Shown in pieces: positions 36,901 through 46,600 of a DNA stretch of 64,000 bases. This stretch comes from Lacibacter cauensis (GTDB lineage: Bacteria; Bacteroidota; Bacteroidia; Chitinophagales; Chitinophagaceae), in NCBI RefSeq assembly GCF_007830055.1, contig NZ_VLLE01000003.1:124001-188000 (forward strand). The letters are read 5' to 3'. A model generated the notes under the pieces. That model searched no databases and was not told the origin of the DNA. It saw only the letters and a program-made list of their open reading frames with translations. Every line of letters begins with the position of its first letter. Position 1 is the stretch's first letter. Made by a program: the position numbers and the translations under genes.

Positions 36901-37769
36901 GTACATGGAGTCCTGCAACAGTAAGTAATACAGCAAGTGGTACATACACGTTTACACCAACAGCCGGTGTATGTGCAACCACACAAACATTTACAGTAAC
37001 CGTTAACCCGATACTTACTCCAACTTTCAGCTTTGGTACAAGTGCTTCCATCTGTATCGGATCAACCATACCTGCATTACCAACTACATCAAGTAACGGT
37101 GTTACCGGTACATGGAGTCCTGCAACAGTGAGCAACCAGGCCGATGGCGTATATACATTTACACCAACAGCCGGACAGTGTGCTGTTACTGCAACCTACA
37201 CAGTACAGGTAAATCAAATACCCGTTGTAACAGCTCCTTCAAATATTACAGTAAATGACGGCACAGTGATTCCTGCAACAGTATTTACAACAACACCAGC
37301 AACAGGTGTAACGATCAACTGGACAAATTCAAATTCTGCAATTGGTTTAGCAGCATCGGGTACAGGCAATGTGCCACAGTTTACAGCTACCAATACCGGC
37401 AATACAGATATTACAGCTACCATAACAGTAACACCACGCATCAATGGATGTATAGGTACACCTGTGACGTATACCATTACGGTGAAAGCATTGAACAAAG
37501 ATGTGTTTGTGCCAAACGTGTTCTCTCCAAATGGAGATGGCAAAAACGATGTGCTGCGTATTTACGGCAACTACATCAACAAAGTAGAGATGCGCATCTT
37601 TAACCAGTGGGGTCAACAGGTTACATTTATCAATAACCAATCGCAGGGATGGGATGGAACACAAAACGGCAAAGCACAACCGGTAGGTGTGTACGTGTAT
37701 GTGTTGCGTGCTGTAATGACCGACGGTCGTACGATTGATCAAAAAGGCTCCATCACACTTGTACGCTAA
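33921..37769 (+). CDS. Type IX-secreted surface protein with 14 tandem ~69-residue repeats and a gliding-motility C-terminal domain
   Basis: A 1282-residue protein. A signal peptide (GTIVLLLFSYFSQAQ) leads to a short unique domain (about 26-140), then fourteen tandem modules at residues 141-1101 of the form PTFSFGT..IC.G..PALPTTS.NGI.GTWSP. Each module has two cysteines at fixed positions (12 and 54 in the 69-residue units). A further Ig-like region follows, then the type B sorting domain (VFVPNVFSPNGDGKNDVLRIYG, ending in GSITLVR) used by type IX secretion. PorP/SprF and OmpA genes downstream are its usual partners. It is probably a surface adhesin or matrix protein. Confidence 0.88.
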   Translation: MKPKNPISIVGTIVLLLFSYFSQAQTFGTFTSLSSINSSHIYFINGYAFFAPTISSANPTTCNGTDGSVTINGLIPGTSYDITYTDDGVAVGPVTLVANGAGQVTITGLNAGVYAGFAVTENGNTTNLFSGVILSNPIIVPSFTAIPAFCAGTTAPILPTTSNNGITGTWSPATVSNTASGSYTFTPTAGQCGLPVTINITVTPRTTPTFSIPASICNGATAPTLPTTSNNGINGTWSPSTVNNTASGSYTFTPDPSACANPVTINIAVNPVITPTFAFGTSASICAGATAPTLPTTSSNGITGTWSPATVSNTASGTYTFTPTAGQCATTQTLSVTVNPVLTPSFSFGTSLTICNGDAVPTLATTSDNGITGTWSPATVSNTASGTYTFTPTAGQCATTQTFTVTVNPIVTPTFSFGTTLTICDGGTVPALPNTSSNGISGTWSPSTVSNTTSGTYTFTPTAGQCATTQTFTVTVNPNITPTFSFGTSVSICSGATAPALPTTSSNGITGTWSPATVSNTASGTYTFTPTAGQCATTATLSVTVNPNVTPAFTFGTSLTICSGGTVPALPTTSDNGITGTWSPATVSNTASGTYTFTPTAGQCATTTTFTVTVNPNITPTFSFGTTLTICDGGTVPALPNTSGNGITGTWSPATVSTTASGTYTFTPTAGQCATTQTFTVTVNPNITPTFSFGTTLSICSGGTVPALPTTSTNGITGTWSPATVSNTASGTYTFTPTAGQCATTQTFTVTVSANNTPTFSFGTSLTICSGGTVPALPNTSSNGITGTWSPATVSTSASGTYTFTPTAGQCATTQTFTVTVNPNVAPTFSFGTALSICNGATAPALPTTSTNGITGTWSPSTIDNTANGTYTFTPTAGLCAVPTTLTVTVNPVLTPTFSFGATASICANSTAPVLPTRSTNGINGTWSPATVSNTTSGTYTFTPNAGECGTTTTFTVTVVPNTVPTFSFGTTLTICNGGTVPALPTTSSNGVTGTWSPATVSNTASGTYTFTPTAGVCATTQTFTVTVNPILTPTFSFGTSASICIGSTIPALPTTSSNGVTGTWSPATVSNQADGVYTFTPTAGQCAVTATYTVQVNQIPVVTAPSNITVNDGTVIPATVFTTTPATGVTINWTNSNSAIGLAASGTGNVPQFTATNTGNTDITATITVTPRINGCIGTPVTYTITVKALNKDVFVPNVFSPNGDGKNDVLRIYGNYINKVEMRIFNQWGQQVTFINNQSQGWDGTQNGKAQPVGVYVYVLRAVMTDGRTIDQKGSITLVR
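34341..37223 (+). repeat. Fourteen tandem coding repeats, mostly 207 bp
   Basis: The first two units are 201 bp and the next eleven are 207 bp, starting at 34743; the last starts at 37020 and is 204 bp. The middle units are close to identical at the DNA level (for example ACATGGAGTCCTGCAAC recurs in most), while the first two and units 11, 12 and 14 are more diverged. That suggests later expansion of the central block. They encode the modules of the surface protein. Confidence 0.92.
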
Positions 37770-37819
37770 TCCATGACAAACAAACAATATTCAAAATCTT
37801 ATATCTGCTATAAAATGAA

Positions 37820-37879
37820 ATATCTATAAAAACTATCGAGCTATTTTATACAAGCAGCGACAATAATTTTTATAGATAT
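37820..37879 (+). promoter_or_regulatory. Long-arm inverted repeat between the surface protein and porP genes
   Basis: ATATCTATAAAAA at 37820-37832 is repeated in perfect inverted form at 37867-37879 with a 34-nt loop. There is no T-tract directly after it. It may act as an attenuator, an RNA-stability element or a regulator site between two co-oriented genes. The function is an inference. Confidence 0.5.
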
Positions 37880-37910
37880 AACATGTGGCAATTGAAAAAC
37901 AATAATAAAA

Positions 37911-38942
37911 ATGCACATGAAAAATAAATTCATCGCACAACAGGGTTTACTGACAGCATGCCTGCTTTTGGTAAGCGTACTTCAATCCGTTGCGCAAACA
38001 GATCCGCATTTCACCCAGAACTACACTTACCCGATGTACATCAATCCGGCCATGACAGGCGGCAGCGATGGTGAATACCGTGTATCGGGTGTATACCGTA
38101 ACCAATGGGGAAGCATTACCAATCCGTACAGTACAACAGGTGTATCGTTTGATACACGTACCAATAAAAACATTGCACTTGGTGTTAATCTGTTGAATCA
38201 AAAAGCTGGCGATGGTGGTTTTAATTACCTCAACGCACAGGTATCGGTAGCATATACAGGCGTAAAGTTTGGTGCCGATAATAATCATCGCTTGGTATTA
38301 GCGGTGCAAGGTGGTTTAATCAACCGCAGAGTCGATCAAACAAAATTCAAATGGGGCGATCAATGGAATCCCATCACTGGCTATAATTCAAACAATGCTA
38401 CCAGCGAAAGTTTTGGTACGACCAATACAACGGTATTTGATGCAGGTGCAGGTGCTTTGTATTACGATGCAACACCCGATAAAAAAATCAACAGCTTTGC
38501 CGGTGTATCGTTCTTTCACATCAACCGTCCGAAAGACCCCATCGTTACTTCACAAAGCACAGCGTTGAATACCATTCCGCTTCGTTATGTGTTGCATGGT
38601 GGTATCAGTTATAATTTATCGGAACGTACCAGCATTATTCCGCATGTATTGATCAACCGCCAGGGCACAGCAACAGAAGCCATGCTCGGTACCTATGTGC
38701 AGCTGAATGTAAATGAAGAAACCGATTTTATGTTTGGTGCTTACTATCGTGTAAAAGATGCAGTAGCTCCGTTTATTGGTGTGGATTGGAAAAACTTTGT
38801 GGTGGGTTTGAGTTACGATGTAAATGCATCGAAGCTGGGCGCCATGAACCGCAATGTAAACAGTTTTGAACTGAGCTTATCCTACATCAAACGCAGCGGA
38901 ACAAGAAGTGTGTTCGACTTTATCCGTTGTGCACGTTTTTAA
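37911..38942 (+). CDS. PorP/SprF family type IX secretion outer-membrane protein
   Basis: A 343-residue outer-membrane barrel protein. The signal peptide ends SVLQSVAQ and is followed by the family opening DPHFTQNYTYPMYINPAMTG. YRVSGVYRNQWGSI and FGAYYRVKDAVAPFIGVDWKN are also typical of PorP/SprF. These proteins pair with type B sorting-domain proteins and tether or export them (family knowledge). Order and strand next to the repeat protein support that pairing. ATG 37917 (MKNKFIAQ) is an equally good start. Confidence 0.9.
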   Translation: MHMKNKFIAQQGLLTACLLLVSVLQSVAQTDPHFTQNYTYPMYINPAMTGGSDGEYRVSGVYRNQWGSITNPYSTTGVSFDTRTNKNIALGVNLLNQKAGDGGFNYLNAQVSVAYTGVKFGADNNHRLVLAVQGGLINRRVDQTKFKWGDQWNPITGYNSNNATSESFGTTNTTVFDAGAGALYYDATPDKKINSFAGVSFFHINRPKDPIVTSQSTALNTIPLRYVLHGGISYNLSERTSIIPHVLINRQGTATEAMLGTYVQLNVNEETDFMFGAYYRVKDAVAPFIGVDWKNFVVGLSYDVNASKLGAMNRNVNSFELSLSYIKRSGTRSVFDFIRCARF

Positions 38943-38979
38943 TTGTAAGCCATTGAAAGAACCCAATAAAAAAGAATTC

Positions 38980-41007
38980 ATGAAAACCAAACATACCAAT
39001 AGCCTTTATAAAACAGCCGGCCGCACAGCACTGTGTTTGTTTGCATGTACTGTTATGCAACAGGCAACTGCGCAGGTCGATCAACGCATAAAACAAGCCG
39101 AACAATATTTTGCAGCGGGTGATTTTCTTACTGCCGCTAATTTATACGAGCAGTATTTAAAACCTTCACCAAAGGAAAAATCCAAAGCTGATTTTCCACT
39201 CAATGCCAAGCATGGCCGCCAGGGAAGCAGCATGGGTAAAGGCGTTACAAAAAACGATCTGTTGTATAAGCAGGCCGAAAGTTATCGCCTGGCACATTAC
39301 TTACCGCAGGCTGCAGAACGTTACAAAGCCGTTGCAGCTGCTGACATGAATAACTACGCACATGCATTGTACTGGTACGCTGTATGCCAGCGTGCATTGG
39401 GTAATTATGCAGCAGCAGAAGAAAGCCTGAATGAGTTTTTAGCAAAAGCAACAGCCAACGATCCATACAGAGCTGCAGCAGAAAATGAATTAAAGACATT
39501 GAACTATGTGAAGCAACAAACTGCAAGGCCTGATACCGTTATGTACACGCTGCAGAAATTTGCAGTAAGTACAGATAAGGGTGTATTTGCACCGGTATAT
39601 GCAGGCAATCAGTTTGTAGTAACCGGTACAGAAAAAGATACAGCTGCACAGGCAGGTGTAAATCCGAATCATAATCGTTTGTACACCGCAACACTTGCAA
39701 ACAATGTATTGAGTGTAAGCGAACCGCTTACGGTTGGTGCCGATGCAACAGCCAACCAGGGTGCTGCTACAACTAGTGCCGATGGAAAGCATTTGTATTT
39801 TACACAATGGAAAACAGAAAGCGGTAAACAGGTATTTGCTGTTTATCATGCATCCAAAACAGCAGATGGCTGGAGTACTGCAGAAGAAGTTACAACAGTA
39901 AACAAGGATGGCAGCAGCAAACATCCGCAGCTGAGTGCCGATGGGAAATATTTATTCTTCTCATCGAACCGTGCTGGTGGTAAAGGTGGTTACGATATTT
40001 GGTATGCACCTGTAAATGCCGACGGTACGGTTGGTGAAGCCATGCACACCGGTGCAGCCATCAATACGCCACACGACGAACAAACACCGTTCTACCACAG
40101 CGCAACCAAAACATTGGTGTTTGCAACCGATGGTAAAGCAGGCATGGGTGGATTTGATTTGTTTACAGCAAAAGGTGAAGGCAGCAACTTTACTGCTGTT
40201 GAAAATATGGGCTATCCTGTAAACTCGGTTCGTGATGATGTTTACTTTTTTACAAGCGATCAACAGAACCTGTTAACGAATGCAGTATTCAGCAGCGATC
40301 GTGGTTCGGAATGTTGTTTAGAAACTTACACCGTTACAAAAGCGCCGAAGAAAAAAATCTTCACGGGTATTGTGCTCGATAAAAAAGATAACCAGCCGGT
40401 AGCTAATGCAACTGTTGTTATAAATGTAAATGGTAAGCAACTGAAAGTAACCACTGATGCAAACGGACGCTACAAAACAGCAATTGAAACCGATGCAGAA
40501 GGTACAGTAACAGTAAGCAAACACCGTTACAGCGAAAAGCAAAGCAACGTCAGCATTGTTAAAACAGACGAGAGCGATTGGAGCAGCACAACCTTTACCA
40601 ACAACGATATTGTACTCGACCGTAAAATTATTCTTACACCGGAAACTGTGGTAACTGTTTACTTCGATTTTGATAAGCACAACATTAAACCCGATGCTGC
40701 TTTCAAACTCGATTCGTTGTACGATATACTGGTGAAGAACCCCGGCGCCATTGTGCAGATCAGCGGTTATACCGATGGTTTAGGTTCGGTTGAATACAAT
40801 AAGATATTGTCTGATCGTCGGGCCAAAGCCTGTGCCGATTATTTGATGGCGAAGGGTGTTGATTCTGCACGCATCAGCTTCGAATCATTTGGTGAATGTT
40901 GTCCGCTGGAGATGGAAATCATCAACGGCCGTGATAATGCCGATGGCCGTGCAAAAAACAGAAGAGGTTTGATCAATATTTCTTATCCGCCGAAAGAAGA
41001 AGAATAA
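38980..41007 (+). CDS. OmpA family protein with WD40-like PD40 repeats
   Basis: A 675-residue envelope protein. A signal peptide is followed by TPR-like helices (residues about 35-165: AEQYFAAGDFLTAANLYEQYL, YALYWYAVCQRALGNYAAAEE regions), PD40 propeller blades (ADGKHLYFTQWKT, SADGKYLFFSSNRAGGKGG), a carboxypeptidase-regulatory domain (GIVLDKKDNQPVANATVVI) and a C-terminal OmpA domain. The OmpA part has VYFDFDKHNIKP and LSDRRAKACADYL, the peptidoglycan-binding aspartate and arginine. ATG 38980 precedes the signal peptide; the longer open frame overlaps porP. It is the third member of the surface-protein locus. Confidence 0.9.
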   Translation: MKTKHTNSLYKTAGRTALCLFACTVMQQATAQVDQRIKQAEQYFAAGDFLTAANLYEQYLKPSPKEKSKADFPLNAKHGRQGSSMGKGVTKNDLLYKQAESYRLAHYLPQAAERYKAVAAADMNNYAHALYWYAVCQRALGNYAAAEESLNEFLAKATANDPYRAAAENELKTLNYVKQQTARPDTVMYTLQKFAVSTDKGVFAPVYAGNQFVVTGTEKDTAAQAGVNPNHNRLYTATLANNVLSVSEPLTVGADATANQGAATTSADGKHLYFTQWKTESGKQVFAVYHASKTADGWSTAEEVTTVNKDGSSKHPQLSADGKYLFFSSNRAGGKGGYDIWYAPVNADGTVGEAMHTGAAINTPHDEQTPFYHSATKTLVFATDGKAGMGGFDLFTAKGEGSNFTAVENMGYPVNSVRDDVYFFTSDQQNLLTNAVFSSDRGSECCLETYTVTKAPKKKIFTGIVLDKKDNQPVANATVVINVNGKQLKVTTDANGRYKTAIETDAEGTVTVSKHRYSEKQSNVSIVKTDESDWSSTTFTNNDIVLDRKIILTPETVVTVYFDFDKHNIKPDAAFKLDSLYDILVKNPGAIVQISGYTDGLGSVEYNKILSDRRAKACADYLMAKGVDSARISFESFGECCPLEMEIINGRDNADGRAKNRRGLINISYPPKEEE

Positions 41008-41020
41008 AAAACTTATTACA

Positions 41021-42148
41021 ATGCGTATACTTTTAACTACTATTATTTTATTCTTTTCACTTCCAGCGATTTCTCAAGATGTTGTTGACGTAACTGAACA
41101 GACTATTAGAATTGGAGGATTTAAAGATGAAGAAATATTATTAGGTTTTGCTAAAGGAGATAAAATCATTTTTAACTTTAAGGAAGTAGGTAAAAAGGAA
41201 ATGAAAGAAATTGAGATTCTTGAGTATCCTTCAAATTCAAAATTTTCGGACTATAAAACGCATAAAATTGAGAATAAGACTATATCAGTAAATCAAACAG
41301 GTGTATATGTATTTCGGTTTAAGAATTCCGCAATGAGTGGAAGAATTTGTCAAATTAAGATTCAGCGAATTCCCTCAAATGAGGAAACACGAAATTTTAA
41401 TACACAAGTTACTTGGGAAACAAAACAAGAAACGACTTATAAAACATACACAAAAGACGTTGTAATAGGGTATGATACTTTATATACACAAAAAACTAAA
41501 CGTGAATTAAAAAGCACAGAAAGAAAAGAACTTCTCATTTTTGATAAAACTCAGCGAGTTCATTCGACAACAAACGATAATGGTAATAAAACTTCATTAT
41601 TTTTTACACTTCCTGTAAATGAGTTGGGTTTATACAAAACTAAGAAGGTTGTATCATGGGCCTACTGGGTTGGTGTAGGTGAGGAGGCGAATCAGGCATG
41701 GAAACAAAATAGTCAATCTATAAGTAAACTAGCAAAAGGAGCTTCAACCTATTTCGTAAGCCCGTTGGGTGCATTGGCCCTTGGCGCAGTAGCTGATTTG
41801 CTTGTTCCAAAAATTGGAGAGGATGTTAGCTATGCAGTTTCAGATCAACAAAATCGAAACCTTTTTCTTGCTGGTCAACAATATCGAATATTTGATCAGG
41901 GGAAGGGGGTTGCTGGATTTAAAAACTTTAATAATATGGGAATGTGTCAAGGCACATTCTTTATACTTTTATCAAATGACAATATAATGCAAGGGATTGA
42001 TGTTACTGTTAAAGTAGTTGCAATCATTGAAACAAATGAGTATGAAGAAAAATCCTACAGCGATGTTAGTATTCAACCAAAGTATGAGAAAAAGACTTTT
42101 TCTGATCCTATAATAGTAACAAAAATAGTTCCAGTTGTTGGAAAATAA
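41021..42148 (+). CDS. Hypothetical secreted protein, AT-rich, possible GOLD-like N-terminal domain
   Basis: A 375-residue protein with a signal peptide (MRILLTTIILFFSLPAISQ). Residues about 30-120 form a beta-rich region ending in TGVYVFRFKNSAMSGRICQIKIQ, which resembles the shape of GOLD-type beta-sandwich domains (weak inference). A hydrophobic small-residue segment (STYFVSPLGALALGAVADLL) near residue 245 may be a membrane or glycine-zipper region. I do not recognise the family. Its base composition is clearly more AT-rich than the three genes before it, although it follows the OmpA gene by only 13 bp on the same strand. Confidence 0.6.
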   Translation: MRILLTTIILFFSLPAISQDVVDVTEQTIRIGGFKDEEILLGFAKGDKIIFNFKEVGKKEMKEIEILEYPSNSKFSDYKTHKIENKTISVNQTGVYVFRFKNSAMSGRICQIKIQRIPSNEETRNFNTQVTWETKQETTYKTYTKDVVIGYDTLYTQKTKRELKSTERKELLIFDKTQRVHSTTNDNGNKTSLFFTLPVNELGLYKTKKVVSWAYWVGVGEEANQAWKQNSQSISKLAKGASTYFVSPLGALALGAVADLLVPKIGEDVSYAVSDQQNRNLFLAGQQYRIFDQGKGVAGFKNFNNMGMCQGTFFILLSNDNIMQGIDVTVKVVAIIETNEYEEKSYSDVSIQPKYEKKTFSDPIIVTKIVPVVGK

Positions 42149-42183
42149 TGGAGAAGCCGCATCTTTCAATGCGGCTTCTCCAT
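42148..42183. terminator. Bidirectional terminator between convergent genes
   Basis: A perfect 15-bp stem ATGGAGAAGCCGCAT with its complement and a 6-nt loop starts at the last base of the hypothetical gene's TAA. It lies 16 bp from the stop of the convergent transporter gene, so it can serve both strands. Confidence 0.85.
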
Positions 42184-42198
42184 TTCATAATAAATTAA

Positions 42199-43500
42199 TT
42201 AAGCATATTTTTTCCTCACTCCCACCTTATGCCCGCTCACCGCAAAATAAAGGATGTACAAATAACAAGGAAGTACAGCAATAAAATACGCCAGTTGAAA
42301 ATCGAGCTGCAGGTTGTCTTTCAGAAATGCATAGATCATTGGCCAAATGGCGCCACCGGCAATACCCATGATCATAATGGCCGAACCTGTTTTGGTAAAC
42401 TTACCGAGGTGACTGATGCCTAACGGAAAAATAGCCGGCCACATTAACGAGTTGGCTAAGCCCAGCAAAGCAATAAACGTAACAGCTACATAACCACTGC
42501 TAAGGTATGCACCAATGCTGAAGGCAATACCCAGCAAAGCACAAATGCGCAAGGCCATTTGCTGCGACAGATATTTGGGAATGCTGATGATACCAATTAG
42601 ATAACCCAGCAACATTCCACCCAATGTAAGCGATGTAAAGAACTTGGAAATATCGGCACTGATGCCAAGCGATTTGCCGTACACACCAATAATATCACCT
42701 GCCATTACTTCGGCCGCTACATATACAAAAATGCAGAGTGCACCGAGGAACAAATGTGGAAACTGAAAAATACTTTTATGGTGAATCACTTCGCCACTCG
42801 TTTCATCTACCACATCTTCTTCCAACTGTATTTCGGGTAAAGAAGTAAACTTAATCACCAACGCAAACAAACAAAACACAATGGCCAATACAATGTAAGG
42901 CATGTTCACACGGCCCAACACTTCCTGCAACAGTTGTTCTTTTGCTACACCGCTTGCAGCTTCAATTTGTTTTTCAATGGCTGCTGCATTTTTTAAAAAC
43001 AGCGTGCCCATAATTACCGGCACCAACATACCGGCTCCTTTGTTACACACACCGGCAATGCTGATGCGTTTGGCCGCACTTTCAATAGGACCGATGATCG
43101 TCAGATACGGATTCGATGCAGTTTGCAAAAGTGCCAATGCAGAACCCTGTATAAAAATGCCGGTTAAAAAAAGTGCAAACGAATTTGTTTTAGCCGCCGG
43201 TATAAACAACAACGAACCCATACCGAGTATGAGCATACCCAATACCAATCCGTTTTTAAAACCTGTTTTCTTTAAAATCCAGGAGGAAGGAAGTGCTAAA
43301 AAGAAGTAAGCCATGTACGAGGAAAACGTAACAAAGAAAGCCTGAAAGTCGCTTAAGCCAAACGACAGTTTAAAGAAAGGAATGAGCGTACCGTTGGCCC
43401 AGGTTACAAACCCGAAAATGAAGAACAGGGCACACACAATGATCATGGGTATAAGATTCGTTTCTTTCTTTGCTCCGGTCATTTGAATTACGTTTTGCAT
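42199..43500 (-). CDS. Sugar:H+ symporter of the MFS, FucP/GluP type
   Basis: A 433-residue twelve-helix inner-membrane transporter. The opening FGFVTWANGTLIPFFKLSFGLSDFQAFFVTFSSYMAYFF is characteristic of the FHS family (fucose, glucose, galactose permeases), as are GSALALLQTASNPYLTIIGP and NKGAGMLVPVIMG. The WANGTLIP and QTASNPY blocks point to the GluP or FucP subgroup. The specific sugar is not readable. A terminator separates it from the amidohydrolase gene upstream. Confidence 0.9.
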   Translation of the reverse strand: MQNVIQMTGAKKETNLIPMIIVCALFFIFGFVTWANGTLIPFFKLSFGLSDFQAFFVTFSSYMAYFFLALPSSWILKKTGFKNGLVLGMLILGMGSLLFIPAAKTNSFALFLTGIFIQGSALALLQTASNPYLTIIGPIESAAKRISIAGVCNKGAGMLVPVIMGTLFLKNAAAIEKQIEAASGVAKEQLLQEVLGRVNMPYIVLAIVFCLFALVIKFTSLPEIQLEEDVVDETSGEVIHHKSIFQFPHLFLGALCIFVYVAAEVMAGDIIGVYGKSLGISADISKFFTSLTLGGMLLGYLIGIISIPKYLSQQMALRICALLGIAFSIGAYLSSGYVAVTFIALLGLANSLMWPAIFPLGISHLGKFTKTGSAIMIMGIAGGAIWPMIYAFLKDNLQLDFQLAYFIAVLPCYLYILYFAVSGHKVGVRKKYA

Positions 43501-43570
43501 TGGTTGTTTTTAGGGCAATGAAAATAAGCTAAACGATATGTATTGACGAAAACAAACGGTTGCACAAATA

Positions 43571-43604
43571 AAAAGCCGCATCAACTCAGCGTGATGCGGC
43601 TTTT
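43571..43604 (-). terminator. Terminator after the amidohydrolase gene
   Basis: A 13-bp stem AAAAGCCGCATCA / TGATGCGGCTTTT with an 8-nt loop ends in T-rich sequence on either strand. It lies 19 bp beyond the stop of the minus-strand amidohydrolase. Confidence 0.82.
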
Positions 43605-43623
43605 CGTTTATAGAACAATGAGC

Positions 43624-46600
43624 TTACTCCTTTACCTCAGTCGTCACCTTTGGTGCTTCTTTGGTCCAGCTGCCCACATCCATTTTGCGTGGAGTAGGAT
43701 ACACTTCATCCAATGTATTACCATCGTACAAGCGTCCGTTCTTAATTACATAACGGATGGTATTGGTATTGCGGATATTCTGCAAAGGATTCGCATCCAT
43801 AATAATAATGTCAGCCAGTTTACCTTCTTCAATACTGCCGAGTTCTTTATCTAATCCTAAAGCGGTTGCACCAAGTATGGTTGCAGTGCGTAAAGCGTTC
43901 ATGTTACTCATGCCTCCACTGGCCACGCTCCACACTTCCCAATGATAACCGAGGCCCTGCAACTGACCATGACTGCCGATGCCTGCTAAACCACCTTGCT
44001 GCACCACGCTGTTTACACTTTGCGCATGTTTTTGAAACACGTGATCTTCCGGTGTAAACCATCCACCTAAACCGCCGGCACGGCGGCGGCTTTTTGCACT
44101 CAGCTCTTCATACGGTGTAAAGAAGTTGAGTTTTTTATCATGCACCGGACTTTCTGTTGTATAGTAATAGTTTTCAGCCCAAGGTCCGCCATACGCAACA
44201 AGTAAAGTAGGTGTGTACGCCATTTTACTTTCAGCAATGGTTTTGGTTAAATCGTTGTACAACGGAAACACAGGAATGGCATGTTCATGACCGGGATAGC
44301 CATCGAACAACTGCGTCATGTTTAATTTAAAATCCAAACCACCTTCGGTTGTCGGCATCAGCTGTTGTTCTTTCGCTGCCATAATTACCCACTGGCGATG
44401 TTGCCTGTTACCAACCAGGTACATTTTAATGTATTGTGTGTTGAAGTATTTGCTGTACTGCTTCAATACATTGCGTGTTTGCTCCAGGCTCTTTAAATTA
44501 TACATCCAGTAACCTACACCTGGACCGGTGCTGTAAATACGTGGACCGGGAATTTGTCCGGCTTCTACCATATCGCCCCAGGTTAATACATCGGTAACTG
44601 CAGTTTGCGGATCTCTTGTGGTGGTAACACCATAAGCAAGATTGGCAGCATAAATCCACGATGTGTTTTTATGCAAACCCCAATAGGTCCACATGTGCGA
44701 ATGCGTATCAACAAAACCCGGTGTAATGGTTTTACCGGTACAATCAATTTCTTTTGCTCCTGCAGGTATGGTTAGTGTCCCCGATTTGCCAACGGCTTTA
44801 ATCCGGTTGTTCACGATCAGCACATCACCATCTTCAATCACCTCCTCACCCTTCATGGTTACAATGCGTGCATGTTTCAATACCATGGTAGAGTTAGGAA
44901 TGTCTTTATTGAAATACACTTTTACCTGTGTTTCATCCGGACTGTATTTCTCTTTCTTCTTCTGCTCTTCTTTGGCCAATGCTTCACGTTTTGCACGTGC
45001 CGTATCAGCTTTCAACACAACAGCCATAGAATCGGTATACTTCTTTGCTAAAGAGTCGGCCAGTTTTTTTGCATCAGGTCCCAGCGCCAGTAATGCTTTT
45101 ACACTATCAGCAGCTTTTTGTGCTTCCAGTTTCTTCGCTGTTTTTACAGAGTCTTCTACAAACTCTGCCCGTGCTACATCGTACACCCAATGTCCGTTTC
45201 CTAAACTCCAGTGTACACGTTTGCCGTTTGCTTCCCATGCAGGAAACTCACCACCTATTTCAGTTAACTGGCGGGAAGGGAATGCGCTGAAGGCAGGCGT
45301 ACCAACATTGATGCTGGTTAGCTTTCCTGTTTCGGGTACTGTTACCACATATACATTATTGTTTACCTGTGCCAATGCCAGGTTACCTTCGGGTGCCATT
45401 AAAATAATATCAGCACTCGATGGAAGATTCTGCGGCTCACGGCTGCTGGCACCTTCGGGCAGCATGCAATAGTTTAACGGATCTGTTTTCATCATGGCCT
45501 TACCCATTACATAGGCCTTGCTGTTAACTGCAATATGTTCATGATTGCTGTGATCATCCGCATCGGCAATAGAACCATAGGTGGTGATGCCGGTAATGCG
45601 TACATACACTTTCGGATCAGTACCATCCCAACGGATCGACATGAGTGTACCGCCACCTGCATTTAAGAAAATACGTTCAGTATCTTTTGTAAAGTGAATG
45701 TTGCCACGTCCGTTGGCGTTATCTACTTTGGTAATAGCACCACCTGTTGGAGCAATCCATACAATTTCGCCTTCTGCTCCGCTATAGAACGGATCTTCTG
45801 CATCTTTAAACAAACGCACCGGTGCACGGAAAAACGCAATGCGGTTGTTGTAACTCCACGCAGGCTGCATATAAAAACCGGCTTCGGTTGTAAGTTTTGT
45901 AACAGCAGGTTTAGTACCCAATGTTGCTTTGTATAAATGACCGCCATCGGTTTCATTCCATGTAACAAAAACCAATTGTGTACCATCAGGGCTCCATGCA
46001 GGCATGGCTTCGGTAAAGTTGTGAGTGGTTACACGTTTTGCTGTACCGTTGGGATAATCCATTACATACAAACGGTTCAATACAGTAAATGCTAATTTCT
46101 TACCATCGGGACTTGGTACGGCATCACGTATTTGTGTAGCAAGCTTTGCAGTGGTGTCTTTAATGGCATAATTGAAATACAAACGTGGACCCATATCGAG
46201 CACTACATCTGCTTCAAAACTTACTTCTGTTGCTTTACTGCCATCAACAGGTATGCGCCATATTTTACCGCCATAGCTGGCAACTAAAAACTTACTGTCG
46301 GGGGTAAACGCCATGCCGGGTAATACACCTTGCGGTGCAATACTCTCCTGTTCATCTCGTTGTACAGGATAAGCCAGCCAGCGTTCATCGCCATTCTTCA
46401 TATTGCGGATAACCAAACCTGTTTTATCCTGGTAACGGCTGCCATACACCATCCACTGTCCGTCTTTGCTTAGTGTGGGTGTAAACGCCGAACCGTAACG
46501 GGTGGTGATGGAATTCATGATGCCTTTCACCCGATCATATGTACCAATCTGGTATTGCGGTAACAATGCATTGTAATTCCACGATCCGTTACGCATGCTG

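Noticed and set aside
36323-37135. Long minus-strand open frames (270, 119 and several of 68 codons) across the repeat gene
   Set aside because: They repeat with the same 207-bp period as the plus-strand modules and are by-products of the biased repeat composition.
34341-37223. CRISPR-like periodic repeats
   Set aside because: The period is 207 bp, the units are fully coding in one frame and there are no spacers.
44693-45472. 259-codon plus-strand open frame inside the amidohydrolase gene
   Set aside because: It is antisense to a well-supported protein with clear motifs, has no recognisable domain, and is rich in Ser/Phe as expected from the reverse frame.
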